Shown here piece by piece: positions 31,811 to 38,709 of a DNA stretch of 48,819 nucleotides. The DNA is taken from the NCBI GenBank assembly GCA_004554385.1, contig SFMO01000034.1:1-48819 (forward strand). The letters are read 5' to 3'. A model generated the notes under the pieces. The model was not told the origin of the DNA, did no database searches, and saw only the letters and a list, made by a program, of their open reading frames with translations. The stretch comes from Ruminococcus flavefaciens. GTDB lineage: Bacteria; Bacillota; Clostridia; Oscillospirales; Ruminococcaceae. The translations under genes and the position numbers were made by a program. The stretch's first letter is position 1. Every line of letters starts with the position of its first letter.

Positions 31811-32615
31811 ATTTGTGTCTTTCAGTTCCGAAGAACACTTTGTTGAAGAAATCCCTCGTTTTTTCCTCGCCAAGCTGTTTCTTGAACACATCTGTGGAAA
31901 CTCCGCCCTTTGAGACAAGGTCATCGGAATATTTCTTTGTGAGCTCCCACTTGACTGTCTTTTCCTCGTCGGTAAGCTCATTGAGTTCCTTGGCATTTTC
32001 AATGTAGCATCTTATGGCGTCGCAGAACATCTCCTCTATCTGCTCGTCATCGGAGCGTTTTCCTGCCTTGTGGACAGCAACTGTCATAAGCTCGTCGTAC
32101 CATGCGGAATCGGTCTGTAAATCCTCAAGACTGCTGTATCTGTTTTCAAACTCTTTGACTGAGCTGAGAACTTTTACGTAATCATCGGAAGTTTTATCGG
32201 GAACAAGGTCATAGAACTCCACATAGGACTTGCGGTTTCCGAGGATGTACATGAAGTCCATTGACATAAGCGGCATATTCTTGTCAAACGGAGTTATAAC
32301 GTATGAGATCATCTGCATGAAGCCCATATTCACCTTCATCACGGAAAGATTTCCTATATCCGTTAGATCGTACTGTGAAACGTCGAACTTCATTAAACCG
32401 TACATCTTGATCTGTTTGTATTCTCCCGGGTCGACATGAGTGAAACCTGCGCAGTCTGACAGAGTTTTCATACCGGAGTTGTAAGTCGAATTCATTACCT
32501 TAGTGTTCTTTGAAGCGTTGTAAGCAACGAAGCCCACAAGAGCGGCGATGAGCAGTACTATTACCAGAAGCACTTTCGGCCATTTCTTTTTCTTCTTAAC
32601 ACTTTGATCCTTCAT
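31809..32615 (-). CDS. Unknown membrane-anchored protein
   Basis: 268 residues. A lysine-rich start (KKKKKWPK) and one membrane helix (about 15-33, VLLVIVLLIAALVGFVAYN) make it an N-terminally anchored protein with an extracytoplasmic domain of about 230 residues, rich in charged residues, with few cysteines. No family recognised. ATG 32615 follows AAAGGAGATATC. It stands alone between the acylphosphatase terminator and the ABC exporter operon. Confidence 0.7.
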   Translation of the reverse strand: MKDQSVKKKKKWPKVLLVIVLLIAALVGFVAYNASKNTKVMNSTYNSGMKTLSDCAGFTHVDPGEYKQIKMYGLMKFDVSQYDLTDIGNLSVMKVNMGFMQMISYVITPFDKNMPLMSMDFMYILGNRKSYVEFYDLVPDKTSDDYVKVLSSVKEFENRYSSLEDLQTDSAWYDELMTVAVHKAGKRSDDEQIEEMFCDAIRCYIENAKELNELTDEEKTVKWELTKKYSDDLVSKGGVSTDVFKKQLGEEKTRDFFNKVFFGTERHK

Positions 32616-32699
32616 ATGATATCTCCTTTATGTCTGAATATTAAGCCATTTCATTATATCACTGCCCATTGGAAATGTCAAGATTTGCCCATATATGCA

Positions 32700-32730
32700 A
32701 AACGGATATCCTTAGTAAAGATATCCGTTT
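32700..32730. terminator. Terminator of the ABC exporter operon
   Basis: AAACGGATATC (32700-32710) and GATATCCGTTT (32720-32730) are perfect 11-bp inverted repeats just downstream of the last exporter gene. Confidence 0.75.
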
Positions 32731-32736
32731 TATTCT

Positions 32737-33540
32737 TTATGAACCTGTGCCGCTGTAGTTCTTTGCTCCGTGCATCCATATCCTGTAGCTTATCCAGAAG
32801 AAAACTATACCGAATACAGGTGAGAGCCATGACAGAAGCGGTACTTTGTCGGGACGAAGTATCACAAGACTCGGGTAGTATGCGATAAAAGCGATAGGCA
32901 TGAGGAATGTGAAGATGAATCTGAAAACAGGACTGAAAATAGTTATGGGGTATTTAGCGTAATCTCTGAATCTGTAAGCCAGATCCAGCACATAGAAGGA
33001 GTTCTGTATCCAGAAGCAGGTTGCAGCCGCAGCATTTTGCAGAGCTATCATTATAAGTGAAGCCGTTATAAGGAACACTGTTATTTTCAGCAGCATGAGC
33101 GGAGTGAAGCCCAGACCGATCTTTATCCATGAATAGATGAGCGTAACCAGTCCGAAGGCAAGCTGTCCAAGTCCCTTGATGTCGAATACCTCCGACTGAT
33201 AGTAGAAGAACATATTGATCGGTCTGAAGCAGTACTTTATGAAGTCGCCTGTGTAGACATTCTGTCGGAGACTCCAGTTGTTGTCGAAGAAGCACTGCAC
33301 AGGAGTGAGTGAGATAAGTGAGAAGCCGTAAAGGAACAGCATCTCATAATATCCCCAGCCGTTTATTGATGTGAAGTTTCGGAACAGTATCCAGAAGCTT
33401 ATGAATCCCGAGATATTTGTGAAAATCATTCCGATAGTGGAGATGATGAAGTCCGCACGGTAGCTCATTTTGCTTTTCAGATCCTGTGCAAGTATCTTGC
33501 AGTATATCTTAGCGTAGAAGCGTAAACCTTTTCTTTTCAT
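32737..33540 (-). CDS. ABC-2-type permease subunit (COG3694-like)
   Basis: 267 residues with about six membrane helices. The pattern matches the ABC-2 permease that pairs with a second permease and a COG4586-type ATPase in Firmicutes: N-terminal DLKSKMSYRADFIIS entry helix, NNWSLRQNVYTGDFIKYCFRPIN cytoplasmic loop, and a short basic C-terminus. The exported substrate is unknown. It is the last of three genes, 6 bp after the other permease gene. Confidence 0.85.
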   Translation of the reverse strand: MKRKGLRFYAKIYCKILAQDLKSKMSYRADFIISTIGMIFTNISGFISFWILFRNFTSINGWGYYEMLFLYGFSLISLTPVQCFFDNNWSLRQNVYTGDFIKYCFRPINMFFYYQSEVFDIKGLGQLAFGLVTLIYSWIKIGLGFTPLMLLKITVFLITASLIMIALQNAAAATCFWIQNSFYVLDLAYRFRDYAKYPITIFSPVFRFIFTFLMPIAFIAYYPSLVILRPDKVPLLSWLSPVFGIVFFWISYRIWMHGAKNYSGTGS

Positions 33541-33546
33541 AAGTCA

Positions 33547-34356
33547 TCAGCCTCCGTTCACAGTTATCTGTCTCAGTGAGAACTTCCAGAAAACCTTGCT
33601 TATGACCAGCATTACAATGCACCAGAATAGTTGAAATCCGAGCATACACCATGGCTCATGGGGCTCCATGCTGATACCGTCCCAAAGGAGAAATTTCAGC
33701 GGCACATCGTAGACAGCAGCGAAAGGAAGAAGTTCAACTACATCACGGAGCTTGTCGGGAAAGAATGCAAGCGGTATTGTCGCACCCGAGAGAAGAAGCA
33801 CAATGACCTGCTTCATGATGTTGATGCCCCAGATGGATTCTGTGTAGAGACATATCGTACCTACAATGAAGTCTATGCTGTAATTGATGGAAACTGCCAT
33901 GATGACCGAGACCACGAAGAACAGCAGATTGATCCCCATAGGGATAGCGCCGTGAGTGACTACAGCCACAGCGATGAAGGTGGGAAGGAAGGTGAGGAAG
34001 AACTGAGTCACAAATGAGCCTGAATACGACCAGAACAGGTACTTTCTGTATTCCATAGGCTTAAGCAGGTCAAGGACTATCTTGCCAGACTGGATATTTC
34101 GTCCTATCTCCCAGACGGTGTACATCTCCATAAAGTTGAAAAGTGCTGTTGCCAGTACAAGGTATATAAGGGTGTCGGTAAAGGTCATGCCGTTTACCAC
34201 GTCTGTTCCTGCGGAAGCGTAAATAGCCTTCCAGAGAAAGTACACAACTATCAGATACAGCAGATTTCCGATGACCATTACCACGAATGACAGTCGGAAC
34301 TGTAATGCCTCGATTATGCCTGCACGGGTGAGGGTAAGATACTTTTTCAGTTTCAT
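33547..34356 (-). CDS. ABC-2-type permease subunit (COG4587-like)
   Basis: 269 residues with about six membrane helices, beginning KKYLTLTRAGIIEALQFRLSF. The loop IQSGKIVLDLLKPMEYRKY corresponds to the coupling region seen also in its partner permease (GDFIKYCFRPIN). It overlaps the ATPase gene by 4 bp (ATGA), so the subunits are made together. Two different permeases with one ATPase imply a heterodimeric membrane domain. Confidence 0.85.
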   Translation of the reverse strand: MKLKKYLTLTRAGIIEALQFRLSFVVMVIGNLLYLIVVYFLWKAIYASAGTDVVNGMTFTDTLIYLVLATALFNFMEMYTVWEIGRNIQSGKIVLDLLKPMEYRKYLFWSYSGSFVTQFFLTFLPTFIAVAVVTHGAIPMGINLLFFVVSVIMAVSINYSIDFIVGTICLYTESIWGINIMKQVIVLLLSGATIPLAFFPDKLRDVVELLPFAAVYDVPLKFLLWDGISMEPHEPWCMLGFQLFWCIVMLVISKVFWKFSLRQITVNGG

Positions 34357-35354
34357 TTTACACCCTCCTCGTATATCTTCTTGATGACCTCCTCGGTGGA
34401 TATCTCCTCAAGCTGCATATCTCTTATATTGAATGAGTGCTGGAGCTTTCCGAGAACGTCCATGACCTTAGCTTTTTCCTCGTCAACGAGAACGGAGATC
34501 CACTCATCATCGGCTGATACTGAGAACTCGGGGAGCTCCTTCTGAATGAGCTCTGCCTGTTCTTTAAGGTCACCGTCTATGCGTATCTTAAGAGTGCGGT
34601 ATGAGCCGAAGAAGCCCTTGAGGTGTTCGATATCGTTATCGTAGAGCATTTTGCCCTTGTCTATGATAACTATTCTCTTGCAGAGTGCATCAACGTCGCC
34701 CATATCATGGGTTGTCAGGATAACAGTGGTATTTCTCTCCTTATTGAGAGCGTGGATAAGAGTACGTATTCTTGCCTTCATTGCAACATCAAGACCGATA
34801 GTCGGCTCGTCAAGGAACACTATCTTAGGATCGTGGAGAAATGCCGCGAGAATATCGCTGAGAGTTCTTTGTCCCAGAGACATCTGACGCACAGGCTTGT
34901 GGAGCAGAGGCTCGATGTCCACCAGTGAGCGGTAGAGCTTGAGTATGCTTTCATATTTTTCGTCGGGTATCTGGTAGATGTCTTTCAGTATCTTGAATGA
35001 CTCCACAAGCGGCAGAGCCCACCACAGCTGTGAACGCTGACCGAATACAACGCCGATTTCCTGAGCGTTTTTTGTGCGGTTCTCATAAGGGACATTGCCG
35101 CCTACCAGTATCTCGCCCGATGTGGGTTCGAGAACACCTGTCATCATTTTTATAGTTGTGGATTTTCCTGCACCGTTAGGACCGAGATATCCGACGATCT
35201 CGCCCTGCTGTATGTTCATTGAGATGTTGTCCACGGCACGAACTGTTTTGTAGTCTCTTGAAAACAGGTCCTTGAGACTGCCTTTCAGTCCTTCGCGCCG
35301 ATTGAGCACTCTGAACTCTTTGCTGACATTTTTAATTTCGATTATAGCTGACAT
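34353..35354 (-). CDS. ABC transporter ATP-binding protein (COG4586-like)
   Basis: 333 residues. Walker A GPNGAGKST, Q-loop at GVVFGQRSQLWW, signature MSLGQRTLSDILAAF, Walker B KIVFLDEPTIGLD and switch His in TTHDM are intact, and a C-terminal accessory domain (about 240-333) is present as in exporters. ATG 35354 follows AGAGAGGTAAAT. Its mRNA begins with a leader unit (small ORF plus terminator) at 35384-35599, so expression is probably set by attenuation. Confidence 0.92.
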   Translation of the reverse strand: MSAIIEIKNVSKEFRVLNRREGLKGSLKDLFSRDYKTVRAVDNISMNIQQGEIVGYLGPNGAGKSTTIKMMTGVLEPTSGEILVGGNVPYENRTKNAQEIGVVFGQRSQLWWALPLVESFKILKDIYQIPDEKYESILKLYRSLVDIEPLLHKPVRQMSLGQRTLSDILAAFLHDPKIVFLDEPTIGLDVAMKARIRTLIHALNKERNTTVILTTHDMGDVDALCKRIVIIDKGKMLYDNDIEHLKGFFGSYRTLKIRIDGDLKEQAELIQKELPEFSVSADDEWISVLVDEEKAKVMDVLGKLQHSFNIRDMQLEEISTEEVIKKIYEEGVK

Positions 35355-35383
35355 ATTTACCTCTCTTTTCTTTTCGCCTGCAA

Positions 35384-35415
35384 TAAAAAAGCACTCCTAC
35401 AGAATGCAGGAGTGC
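35384..35415 (-). terminator. Attenuator terminator ahead of the ABC exporter
   Basis: On the minus strand GCACTCCT (35415-35408) pairs with AGGAGTGC (35398-35391), followed by TTTTTT. It lies between the leader ORF and the ATPase gene of the same transcript, the place expected for an attenuator. Confidence 0.85.
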
Positions 35416-35450
35416 AGAATGTACACCGTTATATAATGCTGAAAAAGCTG

Positions 35451-35537
35451 TTATACGGCTGTGCAGGCAAACTCCTTGCTTTGTGATATTTTGTTGTAAT
35501 ATGGTCTCTGATATGGTCGTGTATAAGTTGTTCTCAT
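35451..35537 (-). CDS. Leader peptide A (28 residues, ends SKEFACTAV)
   Basis: ATG 35537, preceded by GAAAGGAAGGTGAAC, encodes a 28-residue peptide opening MRTTYTRPYQRPYYN and ending SKEFACTAV. The ribosome site, last nine codons and downstream terminator are nearly identical in sequence to the unit at 35853, while the N-terminal halves differ. Conservation of exactly the 3' coding part suggests ribosome stalling or a sequence-specific C-terminus. Sits between a perfect promoter and the attenuator for the ABC exporter. Confidence 0.75.
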   Translation of the reverse strand: MRTTYTRPYQRPYYNKISQSKEFACTAV

Positions 35538-35570
35538 GAAGTTCACCTTCCTTTCAGTTAATATGAAAAC

Positions 35571-35599
35571 ATTATACCTTACAATTTTTAATTTGTCAA
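35571..35599 (-). promoter_or_regulatory. Promoter of leader A and ABC exporter
   Basis: On the minus strand TTGACA (35599-35594), 17-bp spacer, TATAAT (35576-35571), full consensus. Confidence 0.85.
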
Positions 35600-35617
35600 G
35601 GGAGTTTTTTCACTTCG

Positions 35618-35645
35618 TTGATATGCTTCTGATTATGCACATAAT
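35618..35645 (+). promoter_or_regulatory. Possible promoter of a short RNA
   Basis: TTGATA (35618-35623), 16-bp spacer, CATAAT (35640-35645). It would start a transcript running into the hairpins at 35690-35748. Confidence 0.35.
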
Positions 35646-35651
35646 GTGGAG

Positions 35652-35748
35652 AACTATGACGTTTTTTCAGAGAAAATGTAATTTGCGCCCCCTGAACATT
35701 GTTCAGGGCAATAATCGCCGTTAGTCGGTTATTGAGGGGACATTTTTT
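35652..35748 (+). ncRNA. Candidate small RNA with two adjacent hairpins
   Basis: CCCTGAAC (35690-35697) pairs with GTTCAGGG (35701-35708) and CAATAATCG (35709-35717) pairs with CGGTTATTG (35726-35734, one G-U), with C-rich and G-rich outer flanks that could close a three-way junction, followed by CATTTTTT. It lies between two divergent leader units and is not explained by either. Existence as a separate RNA is inference. Confidence 0.35.
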
Positions 35749-35790
35749 ATAAATAGTCAGGGCGATTTTTTTAAGTCACATAAAAATTGC

Positions 35791-35819
35791 TTGACAAACT
35801 TAAAAATACCATGTATAAT
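35791..35819 (+). promoter_or_regulatory. Promoter of leader B
   Basis: TTGACA (35791-35796), 17-bp spacer, TATAAT (35814-35819), full consensus. Confidence 0.85.
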
Positions 35820-35852
35820 ATGCTCATATCAACTGAAAGGAAGGTGAACTCA

Positions 35853-35927
35853 ATGAAAAATACAGTATTTACATCAGGTCACAACATAACAATACAAAGC
35901 AAGGAGTTTGCCTGCACAGCCGTATAA
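35853..35927 (+). CDS. Leader peptide B (24 residues, ends SKEFACTAV)
   Basis: ATG 35853, preceded by ACTGAAAGGAAGGTGAACT, encodes MKNTVFTSGHNITIQ then SKEFACTAV and TAA. The ribosome site and C-terminal codons match leader A on the opposite strand, and a homologous terminator follows. It precedes the small basic gene at 36010. Confidence 0.75.
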   Translation: MKNTVFTSGHNITIQSKEFACTAV

Positions 35928-35952
35928 CAGACTATTTATCGGTATACGTTCT

Positions 35953-35984
35953 GCGCTCCTGCGTTTTGCGGGGGCGCTTTTTTC
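35953..35984 (+). terminator. Attenuator terminator ahead of the small basic gene
   Basis: GCGCTCCTGC (35953-35962) pairs with GCGGGGGCGC (35968-35977) with two G-U pairs, followed by TTTTTT. It aligns with the attenuator of leader A. Confidence 0.85.
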
Positions 35985-36009
35985 ATGCAGGCAGAAAGGA
36001 GAAAAACTT

Positions 36010-36166
36010 ATGGATAAATTCGTATCTTATGATAAAATGAGCAAGAAGGAGAAAAAGAAAATAAACGACGAAAAACGGCGTAAGCCCTGTTACTAAGGTA
36101 GTTCCCGACAGCAAAAAGGTATATAAGCGCAAGCCCAAGCATAAGAATGATGATTGGGAGCAATAA
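36010..36166 (+). pseudogene. Small basic protein gene with apparent frameshift
   Basis: ATG 36010 follows AGAAAGGAG and opens MDKFVSYDKMSKKEKKKIND; this frame stops at 36096. The DNA after the A5 run near 36070 continues, in a different frame, as GVSPVTKVVPDSKKVYKRKP and on to KNDDWEQ with TAA at 36164-36166. Removing one A from the run would give a single protein of about 50 residues, very rich in Lys. Either a real frameshift, a sequencing error in the homopolymer, or programmed slippage. It is preceded by leader unit B, so its transcription is probably attenuated like that of the ABC exporter. Confidence 0.6.
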
Positions 36167-36169
36167 GAA

Positions 36170-36200
36170 AAGGCTGCATGACCATAAGTTATGCAGCCTT
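36170..36200. terminator. Terminator between convergent genes
   Basis: AAGGCTGCAT (36170-36179) and ATGCAGCCTT (36191-36200) form a perfect 10-bp stem. Confidence 0.8.
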
Positions 36201-36207
36201 TAATATT

Positions 36208-37218
36208 TCAGAAATCTTTTTTCATTTTTTCCACAGCGGCTATGACCTTGTCGCACCACTGGTCGAACTCCTCGTCGTCGTTCTGGTATTCGGGGTGGGC
36301 AAGAATATGCTCAACTGTGCGGCGTATGCCCTCCTTAGCGGAGACCTTTGCACTGAAATCGGGCACAAGTGCCTTTACCTTTGAGTTGTCAAAAACTACA
36401 GAGTTGGACTTGTCTCCGATAAGGCTTCCGAGGAAGTCATAATCGCTCATATCTACAAGAGTCTGTGACGAAACGTAGTACGGCTTCAGCTCAACACCGA
36501 GAGCGTCAGCGATAGCCTTGTATATCTCGTTCCAGCTTACACTTTCGTCAGAGGTTATATGGAAAGCCTCACCGATAGCCTTTGGATTGCCGATAAGTCC
36601 TACATAAGCCTTTGCGAAGTCGCTGTTGTGAGTGATAGTCCACAGAGAGCTTCCGTCGCCGTGGATAATGACGGGCTTGCCCTCTTTTATGCGCTTTACC
36701 ACCTGCCAGCTTCCACCGTTTCCGTGAACTCCCAGCGGTACGCTTCTCTCGTCGTAGGTGTGGCTTGGACGGACTATTGTCACAGGGAATCCGTCCTTAT
36801 TATAGCGCTCCATGAGATATTCCTCACATGCCTTTTTGTTCCGTGAATATTCCCAGTAAGGATTTTCAAGGGGAGTTTCCTCGGTTATTACATAGCCTGT
36901 CGGTGGCTTCTTATAGGCTGAAGCGGAGCTTATATATATGAACTGCTTTGTCTTGTCCTTGAAAAGACGGTAGTCGCGTTCAAGCTGTTCGGGCACGAAG
37001 CCGATGAATTCGCCAACGCAGTCAAAGGACATACCCTCCAGTTTTTTTTCAGTTTCCTCCTCATTGGAAATATCAGCGATTATAGTTCTGACATTTTCGG
37101 GCAGGTCAGTGTTGCGGTTTCCGCGGTTGAGCAGATAAAGTTCATGTCCCTGCTGAGCAAGAAGTCTTGTTATAGCCATGCTGATAGTGCCTGTGCCGCC
37201 AATAAAAAGTATCTTCAT
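36208..37218 (-). CDS. Extended SDR / NAD-dependent epimerase-dehydratase family protein
   Basis: 336 residues. The N-terminal Rossmann motif is KILFIGGTGTISMAITRLL (G-x-x-G-x-x-S variant), YISSASAYKKPP supplies the Ser region, and YSRNKKACEEYL carries the Y-x-x-x-K catalytic pair. IVRPSHTYDERS and HGDGSSLWTITH are usual downstream blocks. Reaction not assigned. ATG 37218 is chosen because GAGGTGAAC precedes it; a GTG at 37227 overlaps that site. It lies 10 bp after the alcohol dehydrogenase gene, probably in one transcript. Confidence 0.85.
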   Translation of the reverse strand: MKILFIGGTGTISMAITRLLAQQGHELYLLNRGNRNTDLPENVRTIIADISNEEETEKKLEGMSFDCVGEFIGFVPEQLERDYRLFKDKTKQFIYISSASAYKKPPTGYVITEETPLENPYWEYSRNKKACEEYLMERYNKDGFPVTIVRPSHTYDERSVPLGVHGNGGSWQVVKRIKEGKPVIIHGDGSSLWTITHNSDFAKAYVGLIGNPKAIGEAFHITSDESVSWNEIYKAIADALGVELKPYYVSSQTLVDMSDYDFLGSLIGDKSNSVVFDNSKVKALVPDFSAKVSAKEGIRRTVEHILAHPEYQNDDEEFDQWCDKVIAAVEKMKKDF

Positions 37219-37228
37219 AGCGTTCACC

Positions 37229-38407
37229 TCAGAGGCTTGCCTTTGCGGCTATTTTGTATATCTCAGTGACATCAGCAGAGGAAAGGGCAACGAATCCGCC
37301 TGTTCTGCCGTCGCCGATGCCGAACTTCTCCACGAGAGCAGGTATATCCTCTTCCTTAGCTCCCAGCTCTGCGAAGTTTATCGGCATACCGATGCTGTGG
37401 AGGAAGCTTCTGAATCTGTGTATACCCTCAAGTGCAGTAGCCTCGGGATTTTCAAAATTCATCTGGCATCCGAAAACTCTTGTTGCCATCTGACAGAAGC
37501 GCATAACATTATGCTTGTAGACAAATTCCATCCATGACGGCATTATAACAGCAAGTCCTGCACCGTGAGCGCAGTCATAGAGCGCAGAGAGCTCATGCTC
37601 GATGCCGTGGCTGTTCCAGTCCTGAGAGCGTCCCACGCCGACGATGCCGTTGTGAGCCACCATGCCAGCCCACATGATATTTGCTCTTGCCTCGTAGTTA
37701 TCGGGATCAGCAATAACACGGGGAGTTTCCTTGACCATTGTTATGAGGACAGCCTCGCAGAGACGGTCTGTTATCTCAACTTCCTTAGTGTTTGTGAAGT
37801 ATCTCTCGAAAACGTGAGCCATAATATCTGTAGCACCGCAGGCTGTCTGATAAGCAGGCAGAGTCTGTGTGAGTGCAGGATTCAGCACGGAGAATCTTGC
37901 GCGGAGAGCGTCAGAGCCTGCGCCTCTTTTCAGCATGCCGTCCTCTTTTGTGATAACTGAGTCGCCTGAGCCCTCGCTGCCTGCTGCTGCGATAGTGAGC
38001 ACAACGCCTACAGGCAGAGCCTTTTCGATATTCTTTCCGCTGTAGAAATCCCAGAAATCGCCGTCGTATAGTACACCTGCTGCAATAGCCTTTGCTGAAT
38101 CGATGACCGAGCCGCCGCCAACAGCGAGTATGAAGTCCACGCCCTCGCTTCTGCAGAGGTCTATGCCCTTGTATACCAGCGTGTCACGGGGATTTGGCTG
38201 AACACCGCCAAGCTCCACGAAGCTTATTCCGCTCTTGTTAAGGGAATACCTTACTCTGCCGAGAAGTCCTGACCTTTCAGCAGAGCCGCCGCCGAAGTGT
38301 ATGAGCACCTTGCTTCCGCCGTATTTTTTTACATAGCTGCCGCACTCGTTCTCCCTGTCATTTCCGAATACGAATTCGGTAGGACTGTAGAAATTAAAGT
38401 TGTCCAT
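37229..38407 (-). CDS. Iron-containing alcohol dehydrogenase (butanol dehydrogenase-like)
   Basis: 392 residues. NFYSPTEFVFGND is the usual start, GGGSVIDSAKAIAAG binds the dinucleotide, and the metal-ligand region includes ATDIMAHVFERYF and DWNSHGIEHELSALYDCAHG, the characteristic His-rich segment of group III metal-dependent alcohol dehydrogenases of the YqhD/Bdh branch. It probably reduces aldehydes with NADPH in fermentation. GGAGGTAAAAA precedes ATG 38407. The SDR gene follows closely. Confidence 0.92.
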   Translation of the reverse strand: MDNFNFYSPTEFVFGNDRENECGSYVKKYGGSKVLIHFGGGSAERSGLLGRVRYSLNKSGISFVELGGVQPNPRDTLVYKGIDLCRSEGVDFILAVGGGSVIDSAKAIAAGVLYDGDFWDFYSGKNIEKALPVGVVLTIAAAGSEGSGDSVITKEDGMLKRGAGSDALRARFSVLNPALTQTLPAYQTACGATDIMAHVFERYFTNTKEVEITDRLCEAVLITMVKETPRVIADPDNYEARANIMWAGMVAHNGIVGVGRSQDWNSHGIEHELSALYDCAHGAGLAVIMPSWMEFVYKHNVMRFCQMATRVFGCQMNFENPEATALEGIHRFRSFLHSIGMPINFAELGAKEEDIPALVEKFGIGDGRTGGFVALSSADVTEIYKIAAKASL

Positions 38408-38548
38408 TTTTTACCTCCCTGAAGTATAATGATAGTTTTTACCATGCACACATTTTAAGTCATTGCTGTGACAGTACATGCAAGCAGTCTGCGCGTGAAG
38501 TTATGGCAGCTGCTTAATAATGTCAGTTTATCATATTATGTTATACAC

Positions 38549-38577
38549 ATTATATCATAGCAGATTGGAAATAGCAA
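38549..38577 (-). promoter_or_regulatory. Promoter of the alcohol dehydrogenase-SDR operon
   Basis: On the minus strand TTGCTA (38577-38572), 17-bp spacer, TATAAT (38554-38549). The region 38408-38709 is a divergent promoter gap with no gene. Confidence 0.65.
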
Positions 38578-38638
38578 GGCAAAAAGTATGTTATTTTTTT
38601 GCTCTCAGGCAGAATATTGCGGAGTTTTGCCAAAAATA

Positions 38639-38667
38639 TTGCATTTTACAAATGAATATGTTATAAT
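38639..38667 (+). promoter_or_regulatory. Promoter of the MutS-like gene
   Basis: TTGCAT (38639-38644), 17-bp spacer, TATAAT (38662-38667) preceded by TGT (extended -10). Confidence 0.7.
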
Positions 38668-38709
38668 GTTTTATATTTATGTTTGCCATAAAGGCGGGAG
38701 GAGGAGCCT

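Noticed and set aside
31809..32615. Possible ferredoxin-dependent bilin reductase similarity of the membrane-anchored unknown
   Set aside because: Length and one segment (LMSMDFMYILGNRKSYVEF) loosely recall that fold, but no conserved acidic or His residues could be placed and the N-terminal membrane anchor argues against it.
35690..35748. Terminator of the ABC exporter leader
   Set aside because: It lies upstream of that leader's promoter and its T-run is on the opposite strand, so it cannot terminate that transcript.
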